Shown here piece by piece: positions 38,764-46,168 of a DNA stretch of 49,162 nucleotides (positions are counted from its first letter, which is position 1; every line of letters begins with the position of its first letter). The position numbers and the translations under genes were made by a program. The stretch is from F1-20-MAGs119 sp040401695. Lineage in GTDB: Bacteria; Actinomycetota; Acidimicrobiia; Acidimicrobiales; Ilumatobacteraceae. Under the pieces are notes generated by a model, which worked only from the letters and a program-made list of their open reading frames with translations, had not been told where the DNA came from and ran no database searches. Location of the stretch: NCBI GenBank assembly GCA_040401695.1, contig JBBANY010000010.1, positions 1-49,162 on the forward strand, given 5' to 3'.

Positions 38764-39836
38764 CCCGCACCGCACTCGACGCGACGATTGCCGACTCTCA
38801 CGTTGTTGTGGTGGCCGGCAGCGGAGGTGTCGGCAAGACCACCCTGTCGGCGGCACTCGCCGTTCGTGCGGCAGTCGAGGGTCGACGCGTCGCCGTCGTG
38901 ACGATCGACCCCGCCAAGCGCCTCGCAGATGCACTCGGACTCGCCGGTGATTCGACCGTCGGCAACGATCCGGTGCGCATCCCACTCGATGATGCCCGCG
39001 GTGAGCTCTGGGCATTGATGCTCGACACGCGTTCGACGTTCGACGCCCTGGTCGATCGCTACAGCCCGAATGCGGAACAAGCACAACGCATCAGATCGAA
39101 TCTCTTCTACAAGAACATCTCCGGTGCTCTTTCGGGCACGCAGGAATACATGGCTGCGGAGAAGCTGTACGAACTGAACGGGGACGACCGATTCGATCTC
39201 GTCATCGTCGACACTCCGCCCACACGCCAGGCGCTCGACTTTCTCAGCGCACCGGCCCGCCTGCGCCGCTTCATCGACCATCCTCTCTATCGCATCGTCA
39301 TCGCTCCGTCGTCAATCGGCCTGCGTGCGGTGAGTGCCGTCAGTCAACCCGTGTTGCGCACGATCGCGAAGGTGGTCGGTGCACAGGCGCTCGACGATGC
39401 CCTCGCTTTCTTCAAGGCTTTCCAGGGGCTAGATGCAGGCTTCCGACAACGGGCACACGACGTCGACCGCGTGTTGCGCGAACCATCGACCGCGTACGTC
39501 GTTGTGACGAGCGGTCAGGCCGAGCCGGTCGCCGAAGCGACGTACTTCATCGGTGAACTCGAATCAGCGAACGTCGTCGTGTCGCTCATCGTCGCCAACC
39601 GTTTGATGCCGCACTTCGGCGACGCCGACGACTCGCTGCCCGCTTCTCTCGTCGACAACTTGCGAGAACTGGCCGACGAACGCCGGGCCGAAGAATCGAA
39701 CCTCATGGCTCTGAGTACCGCACGGCCCGACACCCCGTGGATCCACGTCCCCTTGGTCCCCGAACTCGTGGACGAACGCCTCGACACACTCGCGGCATTG
39801 CGGCTGCTTGGGCGGGCTCTGGGAGACGCCGACTAG
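38760..39836 (+). CDS. ArsA/Get3-like ATPase, second of a pair
   Basis: A 358-residue ATPase with AGSGGVGKTTLSAAL near residue 20, TIDPAKRLADALGL and VIVDTPPTRQALDFL. It resembles mycobacterial Rv3680 (BagB). The first ATPase keeps the intradimer lysine of the deviant Walker A (AGKGGVGKS) while this one has serine (AGSGGVGKT), so the two are likely to work as a heterodimer. The stop codon TAG is the first half of the TAGAGT hexamer of the next gene. Confidence 0.87.
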   Translation: MTRTALDATIADSHVVVVAGSGGVGKTTLSAALAVRAAVEGRRVAVVTIDPAKRLADALGLAGDSTVGNDPVRIPLDDARGELWALMLDTRSTFDALVDRYSPNAEQAQRIRSNLFYKNISGALSGTQEYMAAEKLYELNGDDRFDLVIVDTPPTRQALDFLSAPARLRRFIDHPLYRIVIAPSSIGLRAVSAVSQPVLRTIAKVVGAQALDDALAFFKAFQGLDAGFRQRAHDVDRVLREPSTAYVVVTSGQAEPVAEATYFIGELESANVVVSLIVANRLMPHFGDADDSLPASLVDNLRELADERRAEESNLMALSTARPDTPWIHVPLVPELVDERLDTLAALRLLGRALGDAD

Positions 39837-39839
39837 AGT
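39834..39839 (+). promoter_or_regulatory. Leaderless-type -10 (TAGAGT) of the receiver gene, overlapping the ATPase stop
   Basis: TAGAGT is 7 nt before the GTG at 39847; TAG is also the stop codon of the ArsA-like gene. Confidence 0.5.
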
Positions 39840-39846
39840 CGCCGTC

Positions 39847-40209
39847 GTGCACATTCTCGTTGCCACCGATGCCCAATGGGTTCTCGACGAAGTCGTCGCC
39901 GCCCTCGGGTCCCCCGAAACTTCCTTCACCGTCTGCACGAACGGCCGCGACGTCACCGACGCAGTCAGCAGCAGGACACCGGACCTCGCGGTGCTCGATT
40001 CACAGATCGGCTCGATGGGTGGAATGGCCGTCACGATGAACCTCCGCCTCGATGAAACGGGCGGTCGCCTGCCCCACGTGCCGGTTCTCATGCTGCTCGA
40101 CCGCGAGGCCGACGCACAGATGGCCAAGCGCAGCGGATGCGAGGCCTATCTCGTCAAGCCGCTCGACGCGCTGCGTCTGCAACGCGCCGCGAAAGAAATC
40201 GCCCGATAG
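39847..40209 (+). CDS. Stand-alone response-regulator receiver domain protein
   Basis: A 120-residue single receiver domain. VLDSQIGSMGG holds the likely phosphorylation-site aspartate, VLMLLDREAD replaces the usual Thr/Ser loop, and YLVKPLDALRLQ holds the conserved lysine. There is no output domain. A partner kinase is not nearby. It follows the ArsA-like pair and precedes tRNA-Pro. The GTG start follows TAGAGT by 7 nt. Confidence 0.85.
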   Translation: MHILVATDAQWVLDEVVAALGSPETSFTVCTNGRDVTDAVSSRTPDLAVLDSQIGSMGGMAVTMNLRLDETGGRLPHVPVLMLLDREADAQMAKRSGCEAYLVKPLDALRLQRAAKEIAR

Positions 40210-40227
40210 GCTCACCCGCGCATCACA

Positions 40228-40301
40228 CGGGGTGTGGCGCAGCTTGGTAGCGCGCGTCGTTCGGGACGACGAGGCCGCAGGTTCAAATCCTGTCACCCCG
40301 A
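40228..40301 (+). tRNA. tRNA-Pro (anticodon CGG)
   Basis: The acceptor stem CGGGGTG (40228-40234) pairs with CACCCCG (40294-40300). The anticodon stem CGTCG/CGACG encloses the loop TTCGGGA with anticodon CGG at 40262-40264. The T arm contains GTTCAAATC. The 3' CCA is not encoded. It reads the proline codon CCG, common in this GC-rich genome. It is convergent with asd, 8 bp from the asd stop. Confidence 0.95.
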
Positions 40302-40309
40302 CAAGATTT

Positions 40310-41329
40310 TTAGATTAAGAGCTCCGCGATCTGGATCGCGTTGAGCGCCGCGCCTTTGCGCAGATTGTCGTTCGACACGAACAACACGAGACCACGATTG
40401 CCCTCGACCGAGCGGTCTTGGCGGATGCGGCCGACGAAACTCGGATCGGCGCCCGCTGCAAGAAGTGGGTTCGGTACGTCGACGACGCTGACACCGGGTG
40501 CATCGGAGAGGATCTCGGTTGCCTCGGCAACGGTGATGTCGCGGGCGAACTCGGCGTTGATCGACAGGGAGTGACCGGTGAACACCGGGACGCGCACACA
40601 CGTTCCCGACACGCGCAGGTCGGGGATGCCCAGAATCTTGCGGCTCTCGTTGCGGAGCTTGATCTCCTCGTCGGTTTCGAACTCGCCGTTGTCGACCATC
40701 GACCCCGCGAAGGGAACGACGTTGAAGGCGATCGGACGCACGAACTTCTTCGGCTGCGGGAAGGACACCGCGTCGCCCGCATAAGTGAGGTCGCGCGCAC
40801 CCGCCACGACCGCTGCGGCCTGGGTGTCGAGTTCCTCGACGCCTGCCAGGCCGCCACCACTGACGGCTTGGTAGGTGCTCGCGACGAGACGCACGAGACC
40901 CGCCTTGCGATGCAACGGCATCAACACGGGCATCGCCGCCATCGTCGTGCAGTTCGGGTTGGCGATGATCCCCTTCTTGGCGTTGCGCATCTCCTCGGGG
41001 TTGACCTCGGAGACAACCAGCGGAACCTCCGGGTCCATGCGCCATGCGGACGAGTTGTCGATCACCGTGACACCGGCGGCCGCAAAACGTGGCGCGAGTT
41101 CGCGCGACGACGTCGCACCGGCGGAAAAGAGTGCAACGTCGAGGCCCGACACGTCGGCGGTTGCGGCGTCTTCGACCGTGATGTCGTCGCCTTTCCACTT
41201 CAATGTCGTGCCGGCGGAACGTGCCGAGGCGAAATACCGCATTTCCGTGACGGGAAAATTCCGTTCCTCGAGAAGGGCTCGCATCACGCCACCCACTTGT
41301 CCGGTTGCTCCGACGACTCCTACGCGCAT
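40310..41329 (-). CDS. asd: Aspartate-semialdehyde dehydrogenase
   Basis: A 339-residue enzyme that reduces aspartyl phosphate to aspartate semialdehyde for lysine, methionine and threonine. VGVVGATGQVGGVMRALL at the N-terminus binds NADP, and the catalytic cysteine is in ANPNCTTMAAMPVL. The ATG is 7 nt after TAGCCT. lysC, the preceding step of the pathway, is two genes upstream on the same strand with a methyltransferase in between. The penultimate sense codon is TTA, a rare leucine codon in such genomes. Confidence 0.95.
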   Translation of the reverse strand: MRVGVVGATGQVGGVMRALLEERNFPVTEMRYFASARSAGTTLKWKGDDITVEDAATADVSGLDVALFSAGATSSRELAPRFAAAGVTVIDNSSAWRMDPEVPLVVSEVNPEEMRNAKKGIIANPNCTTMAAMPVLMPLHRKAGLVRLVASTYQAVSGGGLAGVEELDTQAAAVVAGARDLTYAGDAVSFPQPKKFVRPIAFNVVPFAGSMVDNGEFETDEEIKLRNESRKILGIPDLRVSGTCVRVPVFTGHSLSINAEFARDITVAEATEILSDAPGVSVVDVPNPLLAAGADPSFVGRIRQDRSVEGNRGLVLFVSNDNLRKGAALNAIQIAELLI

Positions 41330-41336
41330 GGGCGGC

Positions 41337-41342
41337 AGGCTA
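41337..41342 (-). promoter_or_regulatory. Leaderless-type -10 (TAGCCT) of asd
   Basis: TAGCCT lies 7 nt before the asd ATG with no Shine-Dalgarno sequence. Confidence 0.5.
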
Positions 41343-41354
41343 GCGGTACACGCG

Positions 41355-42218
41355 TTACGAAAGCCTGAGAATTAACCACCAGTGGCTCTTGTTGGCCCGT
41401 GGCAACGGTCGCTCTTCGGGGCGCACGCCACCGACGTTGTTGGGCGACGACGACAGCAAATCGCGCCGCGATGGATTGCGGAACACGAGCACTTCACGGC
41501 AACTCCGGCCACTGGCCGCCACCAATGCCATGACCTCGGCCACACCCACGCGGTTCGCCTGCCAGCCGAGCCGCGTTGCCCATCGACGCCGCGCGATGCG
41601 GGGGCCGATCACCTTGTTCTTCCACAGCGCACGTACGGCGGCACCGGCCGGCTGCAACACGACGTCGGCGGGGACCCAGGTGCGGTAGTTCAGCATCACG
41701 GTGCCACCCGGCTTCACCACTCGTATCGCCTCGGACGTGAGGCGCAGCGCATCGTCGTGCGCGCAGTGCTGCAGGGTGATGTACGAGAACACGGCGTCGA
41801 CCGACTCGGAAGAAATGGCAATCGAATGACCGTCGGCCACGTGCACCGTGCGCAACTTCTCCACTTCGCCGTGGCGTGCGACAGTTTCGCGGCAACGCTC
41901 GAGGAATGCCGCGTCGACGTCGGCCGCCACAACCGAGGCGAACCGGCGCGTGAACCGCGACGTCATGCGACCGATGCCCGACCCGATCTCGAGGATCGAC
42001 AGGCTGTTGGTGTCGAGGTCGTTCATGCCGAACACGCGCATGTACGCGTTGACTTCCTTGTTCCCCGACATCACGAAGTCACCGAGGGTCAGGTCGTCAC
42101 CCGTTTCGTTGTTGAAGACCCAACCCGTCTCGCGGACGACCGCATCGGCGTTGGCGTTTTCGTCTGCAACCCCACCGGCAACGCGCCAGGGAACGAGCTG
42201 CGCGCGACGTCGGGCCAT
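41355..42218 (-). CDS. Class I SAM-dependent methyltransferase
   Basis: A 287-residue protein with the SAM-binding motif ILEIGSGIGRMT at about residue 75, AADVDAAFLERC for the ribose and VFSYITLQHC downstream. The C-terminal part is basic and has no recognised motif. The substrate is unknown. The ATG at 42218 is chosen because the frame before it has no homology and an AATACT sequence lies 6 nt upstream, similar to but not a full TANNNT hexamer. It lies between asd and lysC on the same strand. Confidence 0.82.
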   Translation of the reverse strand: MARRRAQLVPWRVAGGVADENANADAVVRETGWVFNNETGDDLTLGDFVMSGNKEVNAYMRVFGMNDLDTNSLSILEIGSGIGRMTSRFTRRFASVVAADVDAAFLERCRETVARHGEVEKLRTVHVADGHSIAISSESVDAVFSYITLQHCAHDDALRLTSEAIRVVKPGGTVMLNYRTWVPADVVLQPAGAAVRALWKNKVIGPRIARRRWATRLGWQANRVGVAEVMALVAASGRSCREVLVFRNPSRRDLLSSSPNNVGGVRPEERPLPRANKSHWWLILRLS

Positions 42219-42252
42219 TGGTTCAGTATTGCCGACGTGCCCGCGCGCGGGC

Positions 42253-42765
42253 TTACTTCCGTTCGGGAAGGGGTGCCGAATAGGCCTGACCACTGTCGAG
42301 GCCGAACGCGGTGTGCAGCGAGCGCATCGCGGTTTCGGTGCTCGCGGAGTCGACGACGACCGACACGCGAATGGTGCTGGTGGAGATCATCTCGATGTTC
42401 ACACCCGCCCCCGCAAGAACACGGAACATCTTGGCTGCGATGCCCGGGCTGGTTTTCATGCCCGCACCGACGAGCGAGATCTTCGCCACCGACTCGACGT
42501 GCGTGACGTCGGCTGCGCCGATTTCCTTTGCGACGCCGTTGACGATCTCGAGTGCCTTTTTCAGGTCGGCCTTCGGAGCCGTGAACGAGATGTCGGTGCG
42601 ACCCTCTTTCGAGGTGTTCTGCACGATCATGTCGACGTTGATGTTCGCGCCGGCCAACGGCTCGAACAATGCCGCGGAGATGCCCGGCTTGTCGGCGACG
42701 CCGACCACGGTGATCTTCGCTTCGGCCGTGTCCTGCACGACACCCGAGATGATTGGCTCTTCCAT
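42253..42765 (-). CDS. Aspartate kinase beta subunit from an internal start in lysC
   Basis: Within lysC, AAGGAG stands 6 nt before an in-frame ATG (codon 254), which begins MEEPIISGVVQDTAEAK. The Corynebacterium lysC beta subunit starts at the equivalent place. The product would be 170 residues with both ACT domains only, forming the alpha2-beta2 enzyme with feedback control. Confidence 0.7.
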   Translation of the reverse strand: MEEPIISGVVQDTAEAKITVVGVADKPGISAALFEPLAGANINVDMIVQNTSKEGRTDISFTAPKADLKKALEIVNGVAKEIGAADVTHVESVAKISLVGAGMKTSPGIAAKMFRVLAGAGVNIEMISTSTIRVSVVVDSASTETAMRSLHTAFGLDSGQAYSAPLPERK

Positions 42766-43524
42766 CGCATTCTCCTTCGACGAAATCTGTGCGCTGCGGT
42801 CGAGAACCCAGGTTCCCGTTTCCCACGTGAAGCTCGACCTCACGTGCAGCGGAACGTTGTGGTTGCGCGCGAACTCGACGGAACGCAGCGCGAGAACCTT
42901 GCTGCCGGCGCCCGCCATTTCGAGCATCTCTTCGAAGTCGAGCTGCTGCAGTTTGCGCGCCTGGGGGACAATGCGCGGATCGGCAGTGAAGACACCGGTG
43001 ACATCGGTGTAGATCTCGCAGACATCGGCGTTCATCGCCGCAGCGAGAGCAACGGCCGTCGTGTCGGACCCACCACGACCGAGCGTGGTGATTTCGCGAT
43101 CGGTGCTGACTCCCTGGAATCCGGCGACGACGGCAACCTTGCCCGCCGCGAGTGCCTCGCGGAGTCGATCACCCTTCACTTCGAGGATCTTCGCCTTCGT
43201 GTGCACGGTGTCGGTGATGATGCCAACTTGGCTGCCGGTGAACGAGACCGCATCGATGCCGAGGTCGGCCAGCGCCATGCAGACGAGGGCCATCGAGATG
43301 CGCTCGCCGGTGGTGAGCAGCATGTCGAGTTCGCGGCCCGGGTGGGTGGAAGAGACCTGGTTGGCGAGAGAAATGAGGTTGTCGGTGGTTTTTCCCATGG
43401 CCGACACGACCACCACGACGTCGTTGCCGTGGCGCTTGGTGAAGGCAACGTGTTCGGCGACCGCCTTGATGCGCTCGGGGTCGGCCACCGACGTGCCACC
43501 GAATTTTTGGACCACTACTGCCAC
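42253..43524 (-). CDS. lysC: Aspartate kinase (alpha subunit)
   Basis: A 423-residue aspartokinase that phosphorylates aspartate at the head of the lysine/methionine/threonine pathway. VVQKFGGTSVADPERIK at the N-terminus, GRGGSDTTAVALAAAM in the kinase core, and two C-terminal ACT domains that sense lysine and threonine. The GTG start follows TAGCGT by 9 nt. An internal start at 42765 is expected to give a separate beta subunit, as in Corynebacterium and Bacillus. Confidence 0.95.
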   Translation of the reverse strand: MAVVVQKFGGTSVADPERIKAVAEHVAFTKRHGNDVVVVVSAMGKTTDNLISLANQVSSTHPGRELDMLLTTGERISMALVCMALADLGIDAVSFTGSQVGIITDTVHTKAKILEVKGDRLREALAAGKVAVVAGFQGVSTDREITTLGRGGSDTTAVALAAAMNADVCEIYTDVTGVFTADPRIVPQARKLQQLDFEEMLEMAGAGSKVLALRSVEFARNHNVPLHVRSSFTWETGTWVLDRSAQISSKENAMEEPIISGVVQDTAEAKITVVGVADKPGISAALFEPLAGANINVDMIVQNTSKEGRTDISFTAPKADLKKALEIVNGVAKEIGAADVTHVESVAKISLVGAGMKTSPGIAAKMFRVLAGAGVNIEMISTSTIRVSVVVDSASTETAMRSLHTAFGLDSGQAYSAPLPERK

Positions 43525-43533
43525 AGATGAGAA

Positions 43534-43557
43534 ACGCTATCGGCGCACCGCTAACCT
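43534..43557. promoter_or_regulatory. Divergent leaderless-type promoters of lysC and the cyclophilin gene
   Basis: Minus strand: TAGCGT (43534-43539), 9 nt before the lysC GTG. Plus strand: TAACCT (43552-43557), 9 nt before the GTG at 43567. The start codons are 42 bp apart. Confidence 0.5.
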
Positions 43558-43566
43558 GCGGAACCC

Positions 43567-44442
43567 GTGGGCACCGAAAAGCGCGAACGTCAGAAGCAAA
43601 ACCGTCAGCAGCGACTCTCCGAACTCGCCGTCCAGCAAAAGCGGGCGAAGGTGAAGAAGCGTGGGCTCCAATTCGGCATCGGCATTCCCGCCGTCATCCT
43701 CGCGCTGTTCCTCATCGTGAACGTGTTTGCCGGTGACGATTCGGGGCCGAGCGACGCAGAGCTCACCGAGCAGGTCACCGACCTCCTCGGCGGTTCCACC
43801 GTTCCGGCCGACGCCACCAATGACTCGACCGCCCCCACCGTCCCCGCCACGACCGTTCCCGGCAAGACCATCACCGGCGACACCGCATGCCCGAAGGCCG
43901 ACGGCACCGAAGCGCGCGTGACCAAGTTCGAAAAAGCGCCGCCCATGTGCATCGATGCGACGAAGACCTACACCGCCGTTTTCGACACCTCCGAGGGTGA
44001 GATCGAGGTTCTTCTCGACACCGCCAAGACCCCGAAGACGGTGAACAACTTCGTCGTGCTCGCCCGTTACAAGTACTACGACGGCACCACCATCTTCCGC
44101 ACCGACCCGTCGATCGACATCATCCAGGGCGGCGGACTCACCAACACCGAAGACCCGGGTTACACCATCGAAGACGAGGGCAACGGCTACAAGTACGTCG
44201 AGGGTGACCTCGCGATGGCCCGCACGATGGAACCCAACAGCGCGGGTGGCCAGTGGTTCTTCGTGACCGGCCCGAACGCCGCGGCGCTCGACGGCCAGGG
44301 CACCTACGTGAACTTCGGCAAGGTCGTGTCGGGCCTCGACGTGGTGAAGGGAATCCTTGCGCTCAACTCCGGGTCGGGCGACCTCGGTGGCGCGCCGAGC
44401 CGCACCGTCGTCGTCAAGTCGGTCGCGATCATCGAATCCTGA
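43567..44442 (+). CDS. Membrane-anchored cyclophilin-type peptidyl-prolyl isomerase
   Basis: A 291-residue protein: a basic, coiled-coil-like N-terminus (1-33), one membrane helix (about 35-53), a Thr/Pro/Ala-rich linker, then a cyclophilin domain (from about 130). YYDGTTIFRTDPSIDIIQGG and LAMARTMEPNSAGGQWFFV are the family signature; the usual FHR is FR, so the catalytic arginine may be shifted but is present. It probably helps proteins fold outside the membrane. The GTG start is set by TAACCT 9 nt upstream. Confidence 0.9.
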   Translation: MGTEKRERQKQNRQQRLSELAVQQKRAKVKKRGLQFGIGIPAVILALFLIVNVFAGDDSGPSDAELTEQVTDLLGGSTVPADATNDSTAPTVPATTVPGKTITGDTACPKADGTEARVTKFEKAPPMCIDATKTYTAVFDTSEGEIEVLLDTAKTPKTVNNFVVLARYKYYDGTTIFRTDPSIDIIQGGGLTNTEDPGYTIEDEGNGYKYVEGDLAMARTMEPNSAGGQWFFVTGPNAAALDGQGTYVNFGKVVSGLDVVKGILALNSGSGDLGGAPSRTVVVKSVAIIES

Positions 44443-44445
44443 ACT

Positions 44446-45219
44446 TCAGGCGACGAAACGTCGTTCGAGGCGTGACATCGCCTCGTCACTGACACCCAGG
44501 TGTCGCGCGAAGGCGCGCATCGAACCGTGTTCGGCGACCCATCCCGCCATCAAGTCACGCAGTGCGCGACCGTCGGCATCGAGAAATGCCGCGGGTGCGT
44601 TGCCGAGTCGCTCTTTCAGATTCGAGTCGTACGACTCGGCCCACGCGCGCAGGCGCGCCATGCCGTCGTTGCTGAGTTCGAAGTCGGCGACGACGATGTC
44701 GCCCGGTACACCGACGATCGTCAACATCAACATCGCGACGAGACCGGTCCTGTCCTTGCCCGCCGCGCAGTTGAAGACCACGGGTTCGTCGAGCATCGCC
44801 ACGGTTTCGACCGCGGCGGCCAGACGATGGCCGCCCTTGCGCAACATCTCGGGGTAGGCCCACATCAAGAACTCGTAGGCAGTGTCGACGTCGGGCGTGT
44901 CGTCGTCCGCCCATGGAATGTCGAGCACCGGGAAGTGGTGCAGTGTCACCGGGTACAGGTCATCACGAAAGCGACCCCGCGTCTCCCATTCGTGGGCCGA
45001 ACGCAGGTCGATGACGTGACGCACGTTGCGCGCCTGCAACCGGGCCCAGTCGGCTTGGTTCAGGCTGTACAGAGCATCCGACCGGTACGCCACACCCCAG
45101 CGCGTCATCCGCCCGTCGGACGTCGGATAGCCACCCAGATCGCGGAAGTTGTGGGCCGTTTCCAAGGGAACGTGGCGGTCGGGATGCCTGATGGGGTCGA
45201 TCGGGTGTGTGGGGGTCAC
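44446..45219 (-). CDS. Tyrosine-protein phosphatase (MptpB-like)
   Basis: A 257-residue phosphatase. NFRDLGGYPTSDGRMTRWG near the N-terminus and VVFNCAAGKDRTGLVAMLM, the P-loop CxxGKDRTG of the MptpB-like family, with catalytic Cys and Arg. Such enzymes act on phosphotyrosine and some phosphoinositides. The start is the GTG at 45219, 7 nt after TAGGGT; a TTG nine codons upstream would extend the frame without homology. It ends 3 bp from the end of the convergent cyclophilin gene. Confidence 0.9.
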   Translation of the reverse strand: MTPTHPIDPIRHPDRHVPLETAHNFRDLGGYPTSDGRMTRWGVAYRSDALYSLNQADWARLQARNVRHVIDLRSAHEWETRGRFRDDLYPVTLHHFPVLDIPWADDDTPDVDTAYEFLMWAYPEMLRKGGHRLAAAVETVAMLDEPVVFNCAAGKDRTGLVAMLMLTIVGVPGDIVVADFELSNDGMARLRAWAESYDSNLKERLGNAPAAFLDADGRALRDLMAGWVAEHGSMRAFARHLGVSDEAMSRLERRFVA

Positions 45220-45226
45220 GCGGGCC

Positions 45227-45269
45227 ACCCTAGATTCCTCTGGCAAAGTTACCGATGGGTAACTAGAGT
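45227..45269. promoter_or_regulatory. Divergent leaderless-type promoters of the phosphatase and hydroxyacyl-CoA dehydrogenase genes
   Basis: Minus strand: TAGGGT (45227-45232), 7 nt before the phosphatase GTG. Plus strand: TAGAGT (45264-45269), 6 nt before the ATG at 45276. The inverted repeat GTTACCGATGGGTAAC lies between them (45249-45264; stem GTTACC/GGGTAAC with one mismatch) and could be an operator. Confidence 0.5.
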
Positions 45270-45275
45270 CCCCTC

Positions 45276-46145
45276 ATGTCTTTCCCTGCTTCTTCATCCG
45301 GCGTTTCCACGCTCGGCATCGTCGGTTCAGGAATCATGGCCGGCGGCATCGCCGAGGTCGCGGCACTCTCGGGCTACGACGTCGTGGTGCGCTCTCGTTC
45401 CGAACGTGGTGCGACCGATCTCGTTGCACAAGTGTCGAAAAGCCTGGGCAGGCGCCTGGAGCGCGGCAAGTTGGAGACGCAGGTGCGCGACGATGCGCTG
45501 TCGCGACTGACAACGACGACGAACCTCGGCGACTTGGCGCGCTGTTCGATCGTCATCGAATCGGTCGTCGAGGACAAGGAACAAAAGACCACCCTCCTGC
45601 GGGAACTCGACTCCGTCGTGCCGACCGGGTCGATCATCGCAACGAACACCAGCACGCTGTCGGTGTCGGAACTGGCCTTGGCGACGTCGCAACCCGATCG
45701 GGTGTGCGGCATTCACTTCTTCAATCCCGCCACGACGATGCCGCTGGTCGAGGTCATCCATCCGCTCACGGCATCGCAATCGACGATCGATGCTGCCATC
45801 GCATTCGTTGCCGCATGCGGGAAGGAAGCCGTCCTCGTCCGCGACGACCCGGGGTTCATCGTGAACGCGTTGTTGTTCCCGTATCTCAACAATGCGATCA
45901 AGATGATGGAGCGCGGCACCGCGTCGATGGACGACATCGACACGGCAATGAAGGGCGGTTGCAATTTCCCGATGGGACCGTTCGCCCTGCTCGACCTCGT
46001 CGGGCTCGACACTTCACTTTCGATCATCGAAACGTTGCACGCCGCTTCGGGCAACGCGGCCGACCGCCCCGCAGAATCGCTGGTTCGCCTCGTCGCCGAT
46101 GGTCACCTCGGTCGCAAGACGGGCCGCGGCTTCCGCACGTACTGA
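45276..46145 (+). CDS. 3-hydroxyacyl-CoA (3-hydroxybutyryl-CoA) dehydrogenase
   Basis: A 289-residue NAD-dependent enzyme. GIVGSGIMAGGIAEVAA binds NAD; GIHFFNPATTMPLVEVI contains the catalytic histidine region; FIVNALLFPYLNNAIKM is in the C-terminal helical domain. It interconverts acetoacetyl-CoA and 3-hydroxybutyryl-CoA or longer analogues. The mutase for the ethylmalonyl-CoA pathway is encoded one gene downstream, where the S- or R-3-hydroxybutyryl-CoA product would be used. The ATG follows TAGAGT by 6 nt. Confidence 0.92.
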   Translation: MSFPASSSGVSTLGIVGSGIMAGGIAEVAALSGYDVVVRSRSERGATDLVAQVSKSLGRRLERGKLETQVRDDALSRLTTTTNLGDLARCSIVIESVVEDKEQKTTLLRELDSVVPTGSIIATNTSTLSVSELALATSQPDRVCGIHFFNPATTMPLVEVIHPLTASQSTIDAAIAFVAACGKEAVLVRDDPGFIVNALLFPYLNNAIKMMERGTASMDDIDTAMKGGCNFPMGPFALLDLVGLDTSLSIIETLHAASGNAADRPAESLVRLVADGHLGRKTGRGFRTY

Positions 46146-46155
46146 CGCGACGCAC

Positions 46156-46161
46156 TAGAAC
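46156..46161 (+). promoter_or_regulatory. Possible leaderless-type -10 (TAGAAC) of aat
   Basis: TAGAAC is 7 nt before the aat GTG at 46169. Its last base departs from TANNNT. Confidence 0.3.
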
Positions 46162-46168
46162 AGGTTGC

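Noticed and set aside
37900..39836. Arsenite-transport ATPase (ArsA) as function of the ATPase pair
   Set aside because: The motifs fit ArsA/Get3 but no arsenite-binding cysteine cluster or arsB/arsR gene is nearby; the Get3-like heterodimer of mycobacteria is a better match.
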